Origin: an uncultured Marinilabiliaceae bacterium
GTDB taxonomy: Bacteria; Bacteroidota; Bacteroidia; Bacteroidales; Marinilabiliaceae
Assembly (NCBI GenBank): GCA_905235955.1
Contig: CAJONN010000019.1
Span: 1-16,220 of the forward strand
DNA: 16,220 nt
Direction of reading: 5' to 3'
Positions 1-7,449 of the stretch are shown piece after piece; the first letter of the stretch is position 1, and every line of letters begins with the position of its first letter. A program made the translations under genes and the position numbers. The notes beneath the pieces are model-generated. The model worked only from the letters and a program-made list of their open reading frames with translations. It did not search any database and had not been told where the DNA came from.

Positions 1-100
1 CAATCATCGTTGAGTCTTGCGGAAAGAAAAAGTAAAATTAATGGGAATGTCATATATTGGGGACTTGTTTGCAGAACATTTCTACTTGCGAAACTTGAGC
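1..100 (+). repeat. Left copy of mosaic intergenic repeat
   Basis: Positions 27-100 match the reverse complement of 16078-16150 with about five substitutions and one single-base gap over 73 bases (about 93%). Positions 1-26 match 16164-16190 in direct orientation at about 80%. The copy is cut by the window start, so its left end is not visible. It ends about four bases from the znuB stop codon and holds no convincing gene. It may be a short mobile or REP-like element, and it may overlap the 3' end of the znu transcript. Homology is seen directly; the nature of the element is inferred. Confidence 0.85.
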
Positions 101-104
101 TTGA

Positions 105-902
105 TTATTTTTTGTCAAATACCTTTATGATAAGCAATGCTATAGCCAATGCTGATGTTATAGTAGCACCTACTGGCAAATCAAGGCTAAAAGCTATTGC
201 CAAACCTGCAATGCTACCCAATATCGATACGCCTACCGACATTAGCATCATCAAGCCCATCTTTTTTACAAAAACATTGGCTATGGCTTGCGGTATGGTG
301 AAGAGCGACAAAACTAATATTATACCAACAGCTTTTATTGCCAAAACAAGTGCCACCGCTACAAAAACAGCTATCAGCATACTGATGAGGCGCGTATTCC
401 AACCCGTAACTGATGCATACGACGGACTAAATGCAGTGTACATTATTGGACGATAAAAAACAATGGCAGATATTGTTGTGAGCAATGCCATAATGCCTAC
501 TGCTACAATGTCGGCTTGACTAACTGAAAGCACATCGCCAAACATAAAGCCCATAAGATTTTGCGAATAGCCGGGCGTCAGAAACATAAATATGACTCCA
601 ACCGCCATGCCCAACGACCACAATATGGCTATGGCACTATCTTCGCGCACCTTGCCTCGTGTGCCCAACGCCTCTATGCCAAGTGCAGTGAGTATGGCAA
701 AAGTGAGTGCTCCACCAATAGGCGACAAACCCAAATAGTAAGCTATGCCTATGCCACCAAAACTTGCGTGAGTGATGCCTCCTGCTACAAATACCATGCG
801 CCGCGCAACTATGTAAGTGCCTATGATGCCTGCCGTTACTGATAGCATCAACATTACAAATAGTGCATTTGTAATAAATTGATATTCAAACAAATCTGTC
901 AT
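105..902 (-). CDS. znuB: Zinc/manganese ABC transporter permease (ZnuB-like)
   Basis: This is the membrane permease of a metal-ion ABC importer of the ABC-3 family. It forms the channel through which Zn2+ or Mn2+, delivered by the binding protein, crosses the inner membrane. The 265 residues are almost entirely hydrophobic and hold about 7-9 membrane segments, a normal length for the family. The family-typical stretch with GGITHASFGGIG lies near residues 41-52. The start at 902 is supported by an upstream AAAGGAAG five bases before the ATG. It begins 15 bases after znuC ends and is the last gene of znuA-znuC-znuB. Whether zinc or manganese is the true substrate cannot be read from the permease; the His-rich loop of the partner ZnuA favours zinc. 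The stop codon nearly touches the repeat at the window's left end. Confidence 0.93.
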   Translation of the reverse strand: MTDLFEYQFITNALFVMLMLSVTAGIIGTYIVARRMVFVAGGITHASFGGIGIAYYLGLSPIGGALTFAILTALGIEALGTRGKVREDSAIAILWSLGMAVGVIFMFLTPGYSQNLMGFMFGDVLSVSQADIVAVGIMALLTTISAIVFYRPIMYTAFSPSYASVTGWNTRLISMLIAVFVAVALVLAIKAVGIILVLSLFTIPQAIANVFVKKMGLMMLMSVGVSILGSIAGLAIAFSLDLPVGATITSALAIALLIIKVFDKK

Positions 903-917
903 TTTTTCTTCCTTTGT

Positions 918-1673
918 TTACTCTCTGTTGCCAATGTGCAACTTATGAGTGCCAAGTACGCGATGCGGAATAGCTCCGTGCGATATTATCTCTATGGGGC
1001 ATTCGTATATTCTGAGCATCTCGTCAGATATAACGTTGGTTGGGTGGTAATGTAGCGTTTTGTTGACACATGCTATGGTCTTCACATACGATGATATGGT
1101 GCCAATGTCGTGCGATACCAATATTATTGCCATCTGCTTCGATAGCTCTGGTATGAGTTTATATAGGTTCGTTTCTGCCACTTTGTCCATATAAGTTACT
1201 GGCTCGTCGAGTATCAGTACGTCAGGATTGCTCATTATGGCTCGACACAAGAATGCACGCTGTCTTTGTCCACCCGATAATTCGCCTATTTGTTTGTTGC
1301 TTATATCGTTAAGCTGAGCAAAATGTAGTAGTTCGGCAGCTCTGTTGCGCACTTGTGCCGAGGGGAAAAGACGGTTGCCATCTCTCTGACCTGATAGAAC
1401 TACGTCGGTAACGCTTATGGGAAACGATAAATCTATGTTGTTGATTTGTGGCAAATAACCTATTTTGAGTCCATTTTTGCAAGTCATTGTGCCACTTTGT
1501 GGTTTGACGATGCCGAGCAAAATGCGCAAAATGGTTGTTTTACCACCGCCATTAGGTCCGATAAAGGCTATTATGTCGTTGCTAAATACGTCTAAATTGA
1601 TGTTGCTTACAACGGTTTTCCCCTCGTAGCCGGCACTAATATCTCTGAGACTTATCAGCGGTTCGTTGTCCAT
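918..1673 (-). CDS. znuC: Zinc/manganese ABC transporter ATP-binding protein (ZnuC-like)
   Basis: This 251-residue ATPase drives the metal importer. It shows Walker A GPNGGGKT (39-46), Q-loop region YLPQ (73-76), signature LSGGQ (132-136), Walker B VLILDE (152-157) and the switch histidine H188. The frame is open to an upstream TTG at 1706, but I start at the ATG at 1673: a strong AGGAGG (1678-1683) sits four bases before it, and this removes an overlap with znuA, leaving a 13-base gap. The C-terminal tail (225-245) carries a Cys and several His in the pattern CPIEIISHGAIPHRVLGTH. As I recall, related metal-type ATPases carry a similar tail. It might bind metal, but that is inference. The gene lies between znuA and znuB in one operon. 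Confidence 0.93.
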   Translation of the reverse strand: MDNEPLISLRDISAGYEGKTVVSNINLDVFSNDIIAFIGPNGGGKTTILRILLGIVKPQSGTMTCKNGLKIGYLPQINNIDLSFPISVTDVVLSGQRDGNRLFPSAQVRNRAAELLHFAQLNDISNKQIGELSGGQRQRAFLCRAIMSNPDVLILDEPVTYMDKVAETNLYKLIPELSKQMAIILVSHDIGTISSYVKTIACVNKTLHYHPTNVISDEMLRIYECPIEIISHGAIPHRVLGTHKLHIGNRE

Positions 1674-1677
1674 TAGT

Positions 1678-1683
1678 CCTCCT
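1678..1683 (-). promoter_or_regulatory. Strong Shine-Dalgarno of znuC
   Basis: On the minus strand the sequence reads AAAGGAGGACTAATG, a perfect AGGAGG four bases before the znuC ATG and just downstream of the znuA stop codon. Such a complete match is uncommon in Bacteroidota, where initiation usually relies on A-rich leaders. It decides the start at 1673. Confidence 0.75.
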
Positions 1684-1686
1684 TTT

Positions 1687-2514
1687 TCATTCTGCCAATG
1701 CTTCAATTATGGTTTGCATTGTCTGTGGCCAATTGTAGCCTTCTGGGCTTATACTTACTACTTTGGCATTGAGCATTTGCGCTGCTGTTTGTGCCTTTTC
1801 TATGTCGTAGCCTTGCTGTACAAACACTACTTTTACGTTGTTTGCTTTGCCACTCTCTATGCTGTTTTTGTATGACAAAGGCGATGGGGCGTTGCCGTCT
1901 TTCTCTATCTCAAGCTGCGTTAGTCCGTAGTCGGCAGCCATGTAGGTGAGTGCAGGGTGATATATCATGAAGGTTTTGCCACTTAGCTGACTCAGTTGCT
2001 TGTCGAGGCTGTCGAGGTTGGCATTGAGGACGCTGAGGGCAGAGTCTACGTTGTAAGTGGTCAGTTGGCGTAGCTCGGTAGCCATATTGCGTGCCATTAT
2101 TTTTGCTCTTTTGGGCGAGAGCCAATAGTGTGGGTCGGTATCGTGATGATGCTCATGATTGGCAGCATCGGTGTGTATCAACTCAATGTCTTTGCTCAGG
2201 TCAGTCCAAACCATTTTGTTGTTGTTGGTTAGCCTATCTTTCCATGCTATTTCAAAGTCGAGATTGCCAATGGCAAAATATGCTTCAGACTGTGCTAAAC
2301 TCATCATTTGGCTCGGACGCGGACTATATTCAGAGTGCCCAACATTTTGTGGTATGACAACGTTGACGCTTATAGTTGTGTCTGATAGCTGTTCTATGAA
2401 ATATTTTTCTACGGGTAGTGTTGCTGATACTGCAACCTTGTGGTGCTCAGCTGGTTGGTGCACGCAGCTTGTAAGCAATAGTGTGTATGCTACAATGAGT
2501 ATGTGTTGTTTCAT
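1687..2514 (-). CDS. znuA: Metal-binding lipoprotein of a zinc ABC importer (ZnuA-like)
   Basis: This is the solute-binding protein (cluster A-I type) that captures Zn2+ (or Mn2+) outside the inner membrane and hands it to ZnuB. Its 275 residues begin with a lipoprotein signal peptide whose lipobox is LTSC, giving Cys17 as the lipidated residue. Likely metal ligands are His60 (in NVGHSEYSP), His129 (in DPHYWLSP) and His186 (in YHPAL). A His-rich loop, HEHHHDTDPH, covers residues 120-129 and is typical of zinc-type members. The fourth, acidic ligand near the C-terminus is not obvious; E258 or solvent could serve. The start lies 9 bases after the stop of the LytTR regulator gene, so the two are probably co-transcribed. 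No Zur operator could be recognised. Confidence 0.93.
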   Translation of the reverse strand: MKQHILIVAYTLLLTSCVHQPAEHHKVAVSATLPVEKYFIEQLSDTTISVNVVIPQNVGHSEYSPRPSQMMSLAQSEAYFAIGNLDFEIAWKDRLTNNNKMVWTDLSKDIELIHTDAANHEHHHDTDPHYWLSPKRAKIMARNMATELRQLTTYNVDSALSVLNANLDSLDKQLSQLSGKTFMIYHPALTYMAADYGLTQLEIEKDGNAPSPLSYKNSIESGKANNVKVVFVQQGYDIEKAQTAAQMLNAKVVSISPEGYNWPQTMQTIIEALAE

Positions 2515-2523
2515 AGCTATGTT

Positions 2524-3387
2524 TCAGATGAGGTCGTATACGTCTTTCACGTAGCTACGTGTTACTGGTATGTTGAGTGGTATGGGCGAGTCGAGTTTCA
2601 CTATTACGCCTTCACTCTTTTTCTCAAGCATTTTGATGTGGCGAGTGTTGACCATATATGATTTGTGGCACCTTATGATGCCTTGCGGACGCAGATCTTT
2701 TTCGGTTTGCTTCATAGTGTTGCGTATCATTACTGACGATAGTTTTTCGCCATCTCTATAATAAACCACTATGTAGTTGTCAGCTCCTTTGATATACATT
2801 AGGTCTGATAGTTTGAGGCTAAATTTTATCTCGCCTTTGTTGTCGAAGAAGTTTGTCATCACCAGTAGTTTCTCGTGTGTTGGCTCGTCGTCATTGTTGT
2901 ATACTATGCTCGATGACATTTTGAGCAGTCGTTTGTTTTTGTCGTCCCACGAAAAATAGAGCCATAGCACACTGTAAGGCAATAGTAGTATGAGCGATGT
3001 GTTCCAAAGCGATATGCGCGCCATTGACACAAAGTTGCGTTTATCGTTCATTATAAATGTTTCAAACAGTGTGAATACCAGCGATATAGTTGCTATTTCT
3101 GTGGCTATCCATAGCAGATATTGCCACATTTTGAGTCTGCCTTTTTTTGAACCATAGTTTCTATATAATATGGTACGGCTGATTGCTACTACTGCCATTC
3201 CAAGCAATACAAGTACGCTCGACAAGATAAAATATTTGACGTTGGTCATGTTTTTTATCCAGCCTGTAGAGTTGTAAGGTTGGTATATATTGATAAAAAT
3301 GAGCGAAAATAGTGCGGTGAACACTATCAACTTTATCGTGTTGATTTTGGTAAATAGATAATATGGTAGTCTCGCACTTAAGTCCAT
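2524..3387 (-). CDS. Membrane-anchored LytTR-family transcriptional regulator
   Basis: The 287 residues divide into a membrane half and a DNA-binding half. Four hydrophobic segments lie at about 18-37, 52-72, 89-111 and 126-147. A charged linker follows, then a LytTR domain at about 186-287 (with DLMYIKGADNYIVVYYRDG and RCHKSYMVNTRHI). LytTR domains bind direct-repeat DNA sites. This one has no receiver domain, so any signal probably comes through the membrane segments rather than from a histidine kinase, although that is inference. The gene is 74 bases downstream of porZ, with a promoter-like element between them, and only 9 bases upstream of znuA. The natural guess is control of its own operon and metal uptake, but a cell-envelope role is equally possible. 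Confidence 0.9.
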   Translation of the reverse strand: MDLSARLPYYLFTKINTIKLIVFTALFSLIFINIYQPYNSTGWIKNMTNVKYFILSSVLVLLGMAVVAISRTILYRNYGSKKGRLKMWQYLLWIATEIATISLVFTLFETFIMNDKRNFVSMARISLWNTSLILLLPYSVLWLYFSWDDKNKRLLKMSSSIVYNNDDEPTHEKLLVMTNFFDNKGEIKFSLKLSDLMYIKGADNYIVVYYRDGEKLSSVMIRNTMKQTEKDLRPQGIIRCHKSYMVNTRHIKMLEKKSEGVIVKLDSPIPLNIPVTRSYVKDVYDLI

Positions 3388-3413
3388 TTTTATATGAAGG
3401 GTATAATATTTTG

Positions 3414-3421
3414 CAAATATA
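3414..3421 (-). promoter_or_regulatory. Promoter -7 element for lytTR-znuACB
   Basis: TATATTTG on the minus strand fits the Bacteroidota -7 consensus TAnnTTTG and lies 26 bases upstream of the LytTR ATG. No good TTTG -33 element is present at the usual 19-21 base spacing, so this rests on one element. An AT-only palindrome (3424-3435) sits just upstream. Confidence 0.5.
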
Positions 3422-3461
3422 CCATTTTATAAAATATAACATATCTTTAGTAGTCAATCTC

Positions 3462-5783
3462 CTATTTTACTACTAATATTTTCCCTACGGCTTTTTCTGT
3501 TCCATCGGCATTGGTTGCCCATACTATGTATACTCCAGTCGAGACTCTGCTTCCGTCGAGGTTGGTGCAATTCCATGTAGCCATGCCGCCTATCGACTTT
3601 GTTGAGCTTAATAGCCTGCCGTTTACATCGGTTATTTTTATTCGTGAATTGTCAGTAAAACCAGTTATTCGCACTTCGTTGTTTTGTGGAGTTACGGGGT
3701 TGGGGTATATTTTTATGTTGCTTAGTTTCTCGGCTGGCGCTATGGCATTGCCTCTGTACGATACAAGTCCGAGGGATGTGGCAAAAAATACTTCGCCAGT
3801 TTTGGGGTCAATGGCTATTGAGCTTATTTCGTCAGAGGGTAGCGGACTATTGTTGGTTGTGAATTGCTCTAATATTTCGCTGCCATCAGCGTTTACAAGT
3901 AAAACGCCATTGTTGTTTGTGCCTATCCATTTGCGGTTGGCTCCGTCAACGGCTATTGCGGTGGTCTTTACGCCGTCGAGTAAGTAGTCGGCAAGGTCGG
4001 TGCCATCGTTGCGTGGTACTTTTACTTGTTCAAATATTGGTTTTGGGGTGCTGAATATATCTTTGTCGCCACTGAAGGTAACAACGCCTACATCGGTGGC
4101 AAACCATAGTACATTGTCGCGGTCTTCAACTATGTCTGATATCCCATTTGTTATTACTTCGCCATCAGCATTCCATAGTTGTAGTTTGTCATAACAACGG
4201 CTGTCGGCAAACGAAGCTGTGCCACGAAATATGTCGTCGCTATCGTCGAAGTCGGTACCGTTGGTGTTGAATACAAATATGCCTCTGTATTGGTTGCGTG
4301 CAATGATTAGCCATCCATTGTCGTTCGATGTAAATATGAGTTTCTGTGTGCTGTGCAATTTGTCGGTCATTGGGTATGATATGTGTCCCCACTCTCCGTC
4401 TGGCGATTTTATGGCTATTGCATAGTCTGATTCAGCATGCCATACAAATAGTGTTGAGCGCTGGTTGTAGCATATACTCGATGCGCGAGTGTAGTCTTTG
4501 CCACCAAATATGTCGGTAAGTGTAGAATTTTCGGCTGTGTAGTGTGTTGTTAGCTGACCGTTTTCTACTTTGTAAATACCTTTGCCCCAAGTTGATACAT
4601 ATACTGAGTCGGCGCAGTTTGGGTCTGCTGCAAAGAATAGCGCATCGCGTGCTCCTCCCCATGAATTTATCCATGTATTGTTTCTGTATAGGCTCACTCC
4701 AATGGCTCTATTGAGGTTGTTGTAGTTGGTCGGATTTGCACCACCTTTTGAGCAGTACACGCCATTGTTTGTGGCATATAGCGAATAGCTATAGTTGTCT
4801 ACTGGTCCTTTTGATGTATATCGGTCGGCATATCCGTCGGCTCTGACTACTATGAGGCCGCAAGCTCTGTCGGCTATTGCTATTGTACCATTTTCAGATA
4901 GTTGTGCATTGTGGCTGTTGAGTGTTATGTCGTTGCCGTTGATGTTTAGGTTGTTTATAATCTCCGTTTGGGTTAGCTCTTTGTTGTATTTGCTGATGCT
5001 ATTGTTGTTTGTTATTAGTAATATATCTTTTGTTGCTGATATGTTTCTGTATTGCTCTATGTTCCATAGCTTTATGGTGTCGTTGTTGTTGGCTATGTAT
5101 ATTTTGTTTGTTCCACCTTTTTTGCCGTTGGCTACCAATATTTTGTTGTTGAATATGGCTATGTCTGATATGTTGTCTTTCAAAGTGGCATGTTGTTTCC
5201 ACTCTTCAGCATTTTCAAGTATGTTGTTTTTTGCGTTGGCACAATATAGTCCGTTTGTGGTGCCAGCATATATGGTGTCATTGTATATTGTAAGGCAGTT
5301 TACAATAGGAATGTCGTGGTTGGTTATCGGATAGCGTGCTACTATCTCGTTTTTGTTGAGGTTGATAGCTATTATGCCACACGTTGTAGAGCAATAGAGG
5401 GTTTGACCATATTTATAAAAGTGGTTTATCGCTTTGCTATCTATCGCAGTGTAGTTTTTTAGTTCGGGTATGTTTGTTGTTGTAAGGCTTTCAAGGTCTA
5501 TTATGTCTATATTGCCGTTGCTATAGCCCACGTATGCAGTGTTGCCGTTTGCTACCACGGTGCTTATTCCTATGTCTGATAAGTGATTGCTTTTGCTGAA
5601 TATTATTACGCTGCCATCGTTGTAGTGCATCACAAAGCCTATATCGTTGCCTGCTATTTGTCCGCACGTGGCATTGGCGGCATATGTGCATACATCGAGC
5701 GAGATGTGTATGGTCCATTGGGCACTAACCACAACGCTACAAGCTATGGCGGCAAGTGTTGCCCATATTTTTTTGCTGTTCAT
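3462..5783 (-). CDS. porZ: Type IX secretion system beta-propeller protein PorZ
   Basis: The 773-residue protein has a signal peptide (1-21, ending VVSA|QW), a long region of beta-propeller repeats, and a C-terminal T9SS sorting domain (about 688-773: IYPNPV, ITDVNGRLL, STGVYIVW and terminal KILVVK). Propeller-like repeats such as ATDVGVVTF and AIAVDGANRKWIGTNNNGVLLVN resemble two-component-regulator propellers. Domain order and length match P. gingivalis PorZ, a cell-surface component of the attachment complex. There it works with the sortase PorU, which removes the sorting domains of cargo proteins and joins them to anionic LPS. PorZ is described as keeping its own domain. The gene starts 5 bases after rdgB, without a Shine-Dalgarno sequence. 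A generic T9SS cargo with a propeller is the main alternative, but total length and layout favour PorZ. Confidence 0.85.
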   Translation of the reverse strand: MNSKKIWATLAAIACSVVVSAQWTIHISLDVCTYAANATCGQIAGNDIGFVMHYNDGSVIIFSKSNHLSDIGISTVVANGNTAYVGYSNGNIDIIDLESLTTTNIPELKNYTAIDSKAINHFYKYGQTLYCSTTCGIIAINLNKNEIVARYPITNHDIPIVNCLTIYNDTIYAGTTNGLYCANAKNNILENAEEWKQHATLKDNISDIAIFNNKILVANGKKGGTNKIYIANNNDTIKLWNIEQYRNISATKDILLITNNNSISKYNKELTQTEIINNLNINGNDITLNSHNAQLSENGTIAIADRACGLIVVRADGYADRYTSKGPVDNYSYSLYATNNGVYCSKGGANPTNYNNLNRAIGVSLYRNNTWINSWGGARDALFFAADPNCADSVYVSTWGKGIYKVENGQLTTHYTAENSTLTDIFGGKDYTRASSICYNQRSTLFVWHAESDYAIAIKSPDGEWGHISYPMTDKLHSTQKLIFTSNDNGWLIIARNQYRGIFVFNTNGTDFDDSDDIFRGTASFADSRCYDKLQLWNADGEVITNGISDIVEDRDNVLWFATDVGVVTFSGDKDIFSTPKPIFEQVKVPRNDGTDLADYLLDGVKTTAIAVDGANRKWIGTNNNGVLLVNADGSEILEQFTTNNSPLPSDEISSIAIDPKTGEVFFATSLGLVSYRGNAIAPAEKLSNIKIYPNPVTPQNNEVRITGFTDNSRIKITDVNGRLLSSTKSIGGMATWNCTNLDGSRVSTGVYIVWATNADGTEKAVGKILVVK

Positions 5784-5788
5784 AAATA

Positions 5789-6391
5789 TTAATGTTCGTT
5801 TGCAATGAACTCAACAAATTTGCTTATGGCACGCGCTCTGTGGCTTATTTGGTTTTTTACCGTCAAATCCATCTGGGCAAATGTTAGAGTGCCGTTGGGG
5901 TTGATATTGTCGTCAGTTGGAATGAAAACTGCGTCGTAGCCAAAGCCGTTGCTGCCTGCTCGCTTATGAGCTATCTGACCCTCTACGATGCCTTCAAATA
6001 AGTGCTCTTTGCCATCAGCACTAATGTATGCCACTACGGTTCTGAAGCGCGCTTTGCGGTTGGTTGCGTTGCTTAGTTTGCTTAGTAGCTTGTCTATGTT
6101 GTTTTCTGAGTTGCAATCTTCGCCCGCATATCGTGCTGAGTATACGCCGGGTTCACCACCAAGAACTTCTACTTCCAAGCCTGTGTCGTCGGCAAAGCAA
6201 GCTTTACCTGTTTTCTGACGTGCGAAACGTGCTTTTATTAGCGCATTGCCTTCCAAGGTCTGAGCTGTTTCGGCTATCTCATCGCTGATGCCTACTTCGT
6301 TGAGTGTAGATATGTGTATGTTTGGTTCGGTCAGAGCGTTTATCTCTGCTGCTTTGTTTTTATTGTGCGATGCAAATATTAGTGTCGTCAT
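5789..6391 (-). CDS. rdgB: Non-canonical purine NTP pyrophosphatase (RdgB/HAM1 family)
   Basis: This cytoplasmic house-cleaning enzyme hydrolyses ITP, dITP and XTP to the monophosphate and pyrophosphate, keeping deaminated purines out of DNA and RNA. The 200-residue length is normal. Family motifs are present in order: the nucleotide-binding N-terminus FASHNKNKAAEI (6-17), the acidic ADDTGLEVE (67-75, catalytic Asp68/Asp69 region), PGVYSARYAG (81-90), a GFGYDAVF segment near 148 and SHRARA near 183. The start at 6391 is the first ATG in frame with that conserved N-terminus. It is probably the first gene of an rdgB-porZ transcript: usp upstream ends at its own terminator and a promoter-like TATCTTTG lies 36 bases before the ATG. 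Confidence 0.95.
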   Translation of the reverse strand: MTTLIFASHNKNKAAEINALTEPNIHISTLNEVGISDEIAETAQTLEGNALIKARFARQKTGKACFADDTGLEVEVLGGEPGVYSARYAGEDCNSENNIDKLLSKLSNATNRKARFRTVVAYISADGKEHLFEGIVEGQIAHKRAGSNGFGYDAVFIPTDDNINPNGTLTFAQMDLTVKNQISHRARAISKFVEFIANEH

Positions 6392-6426
6392 CTTTTGTTG
6401 GTCAGGTATTTTTTTTCTGAGTTTTG

Positions 6427-6434
6427 CAAAGATA
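6427..6434 (-). promoter_or_regulatory. Promoter -7 element for rdgB-porZ
   Basis: TATCTTTG on the minus strand fits TAnnTTTG, 36 bases before the rdgB ATG and just downstream of the usp terminator. A separate promoter is expected here because of that terminator. No clear -33 TTTG is present; that region is taken by the terminator stem. Confidence 0.5.
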
Positions 6435-6445
6435 CATTTATTAGT

Positions 6446-6488
6446 AAAAAGCGAGGCTCACTTTTCTTTTATAAGTAGAGCCTCGCTT
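6446..6488 (-). terminator. Intrinsic terminator of usp
   Basis: A perfect 11-bp stem pairs 6449-6459 with 6478-6488 (AAGCGAGGCTC / GAGCCTCGCTT). It extends by about four more pairs past one bulged base. Read on the minus strand it is followed by a TTTTT tract (6450-6446), as expected for a terminator of the gene ending at 6526. Confidence 0.88.
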
Positions 6489-6525
6489 AATTTTATGAAA
6501 AAATCTATTAAACTGTATCTTTTTT

Positions 6526-7353
6526 TTAGAAGTTCTGATAAGCCAACTTTACTTCGCTGCGCGGATTGACCACAAATACAGGTATTTCGGCTTCATTGGC
6601 AATTATTGTTTGCTCGTATGCGCCCAAAATATAGTCGTGGAAAGCAATGTCGCGTGTGGTGGTTATCATTATTACATCGCACTTCTGCTCTTGTGCATAT
6701 TTGAGCGACAACTCGTAGAACGAACCCTTTTGGTCGAGCCAAACTGTGTCGAATGCAATGTTGCGCTCTGACAAATATTTCTTGCAGAAGCTCATGTTGG
6801 CTTTTGTTGGGTTGTCATACATCGGACCATTGCCCTGCTGACCAAGCAAGCTAACTTTCATTTTCGACAGATAGTTTAACATGCTAACCCATTTGAGCTT
6901 CTCCTTTGTTTCAAGTTTGTAGTCAACTGGGAACAAGATGTTGGCTGTGTCGTTGTAGCACGGAGCTTTTTGCACTATCAGATATGGTACGTGGCAGCCC
7001 ACAATCACCTTAAGTGCCCAGCTACCAGTAAGTTTTTGCATACCTTTCATGCCGTGAGTTCCCATTACCACACAAACGCCTTTCAGCTCTTCTACAACTT
7101 CGTTTATGGTCTTGAAAATGGTTCCTTCACGAATTATTTGGTGCACAGTTACGCCCAAATCTGTTGTAAATCGGCTTGCCAAATCGTTTAGTTTGGTCTC
7201 AGCATCTTTGGTTTCTGAAATCTTTTTTACAATGTGCAAAAGTATAACTTCTGCCTTCATGTTTTTGGCCATTATTGCAGCATGTTGCACCGCAAAATCG
7301 GCTTTTTCCGTAAAATCATACGGAACAATAATAGAATCGCTATAGTTACTCAT
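6526..7353 (-). CDS. Universal stress protein, tandem UspA domains
   Basis: The 275-residue protein holds two UspA folds, at about 5-128 and 137-265. The first begins IIVPYDFTEKADFAVQHAA and carries the nucleotide-binding glycine motif: G98, G101, then G110-S111. There are eight residues between the last glycines, where the classical motif has nine. The second domain ends in IPVFVVNPR but lacks the glycine motif, so it is probably structural. Tandem Usp proteins help cells survive starvation or stress, and some bind ATP; the exact role here is unknown. The gene is monocistronic: it is divergent from the adenylate cyclase gene, with 96 bases between starts, and ends at a strong terminator. Confidence 0.92.
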   Translation of the reverse strand: MSNYSDSIIVPYDFTEKADFAVQHAAIMAKNMKAEVILLHIVKKISETKDAETKLNDLASRFTTDLGVTVHQIIREGTIFKTINEVVEELKGVCVVMGTHGMKGMQKLTGSWALKVIVGCHVPYLIVQKAPCYNDTANILFPVDYKLETKEKLKWVSMLNYLSKMKVSLLGQQGNGPMYDNPTKANMSFCKKYLSERNIAFDTVWLDQKGSFYELSLKYAQEQKCDVIMITTTRDIAFHDYILGAYEQTIIANEAEIPVFVVNPRSEVKLAYQNF

Positions 7354-7370
7354 AGGAAGTAGATTATAAT

Positions 7371-7401
7371 CAAAAGTTAAAATTAGTGTTTTATTTGCAA
7401 A
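7371..7401 (-). promoter_or_regulatory. Possible usp promoter
   Basis: On the minus strand, TTTG (7398-7401) is followed 19 bases later by AACTTTTG (7371-7378), one mismatch from TAnnTTTG. It lies 18 bases upstream of the usp ATG. This is a weak, one-mismatch call. Confidence 0.35.
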
Positions 7402-7449
7402 AAAAAAAGTATATTGCGGTGTATTTCAAGTTGGAAAATAACGGCGTTT

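Noticed and set aside
10..456. Plus-strand open frame at the left end
   Set aside because: It overlaps the clear znuB gene antisense, begins with a non-ATG codon inside the repeat, and shows no family motif.
3424..3435. Terminator between porZ and the LytTR gene
   Set aside because: ATTTTATAAAAT is a palindrome of only A and T without a stable stem or loop. It could equally be an operator.
3511..3987. 158-codon plus-strand open frame inside porZ
   Set aside because: It is an antisense shadow of the porZ sorting domain and propeller, with no motif or start signal.
4795..5334. 179-codon hydrophobic plus-strand open frame inside porZ
   Set aside because: Its apparent membrane helices come from reading the Asn/Ile/Thr-rich propeller repeats antisense. 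PorZ is the better explanation.
7414..7449. Upstream TTG start for the cyclase
   Set aside because: It would add 12 residues with Arg, Cys and Trp in front of a complete signal peptide. The ATG at 7450 gives a normal signal sequence.
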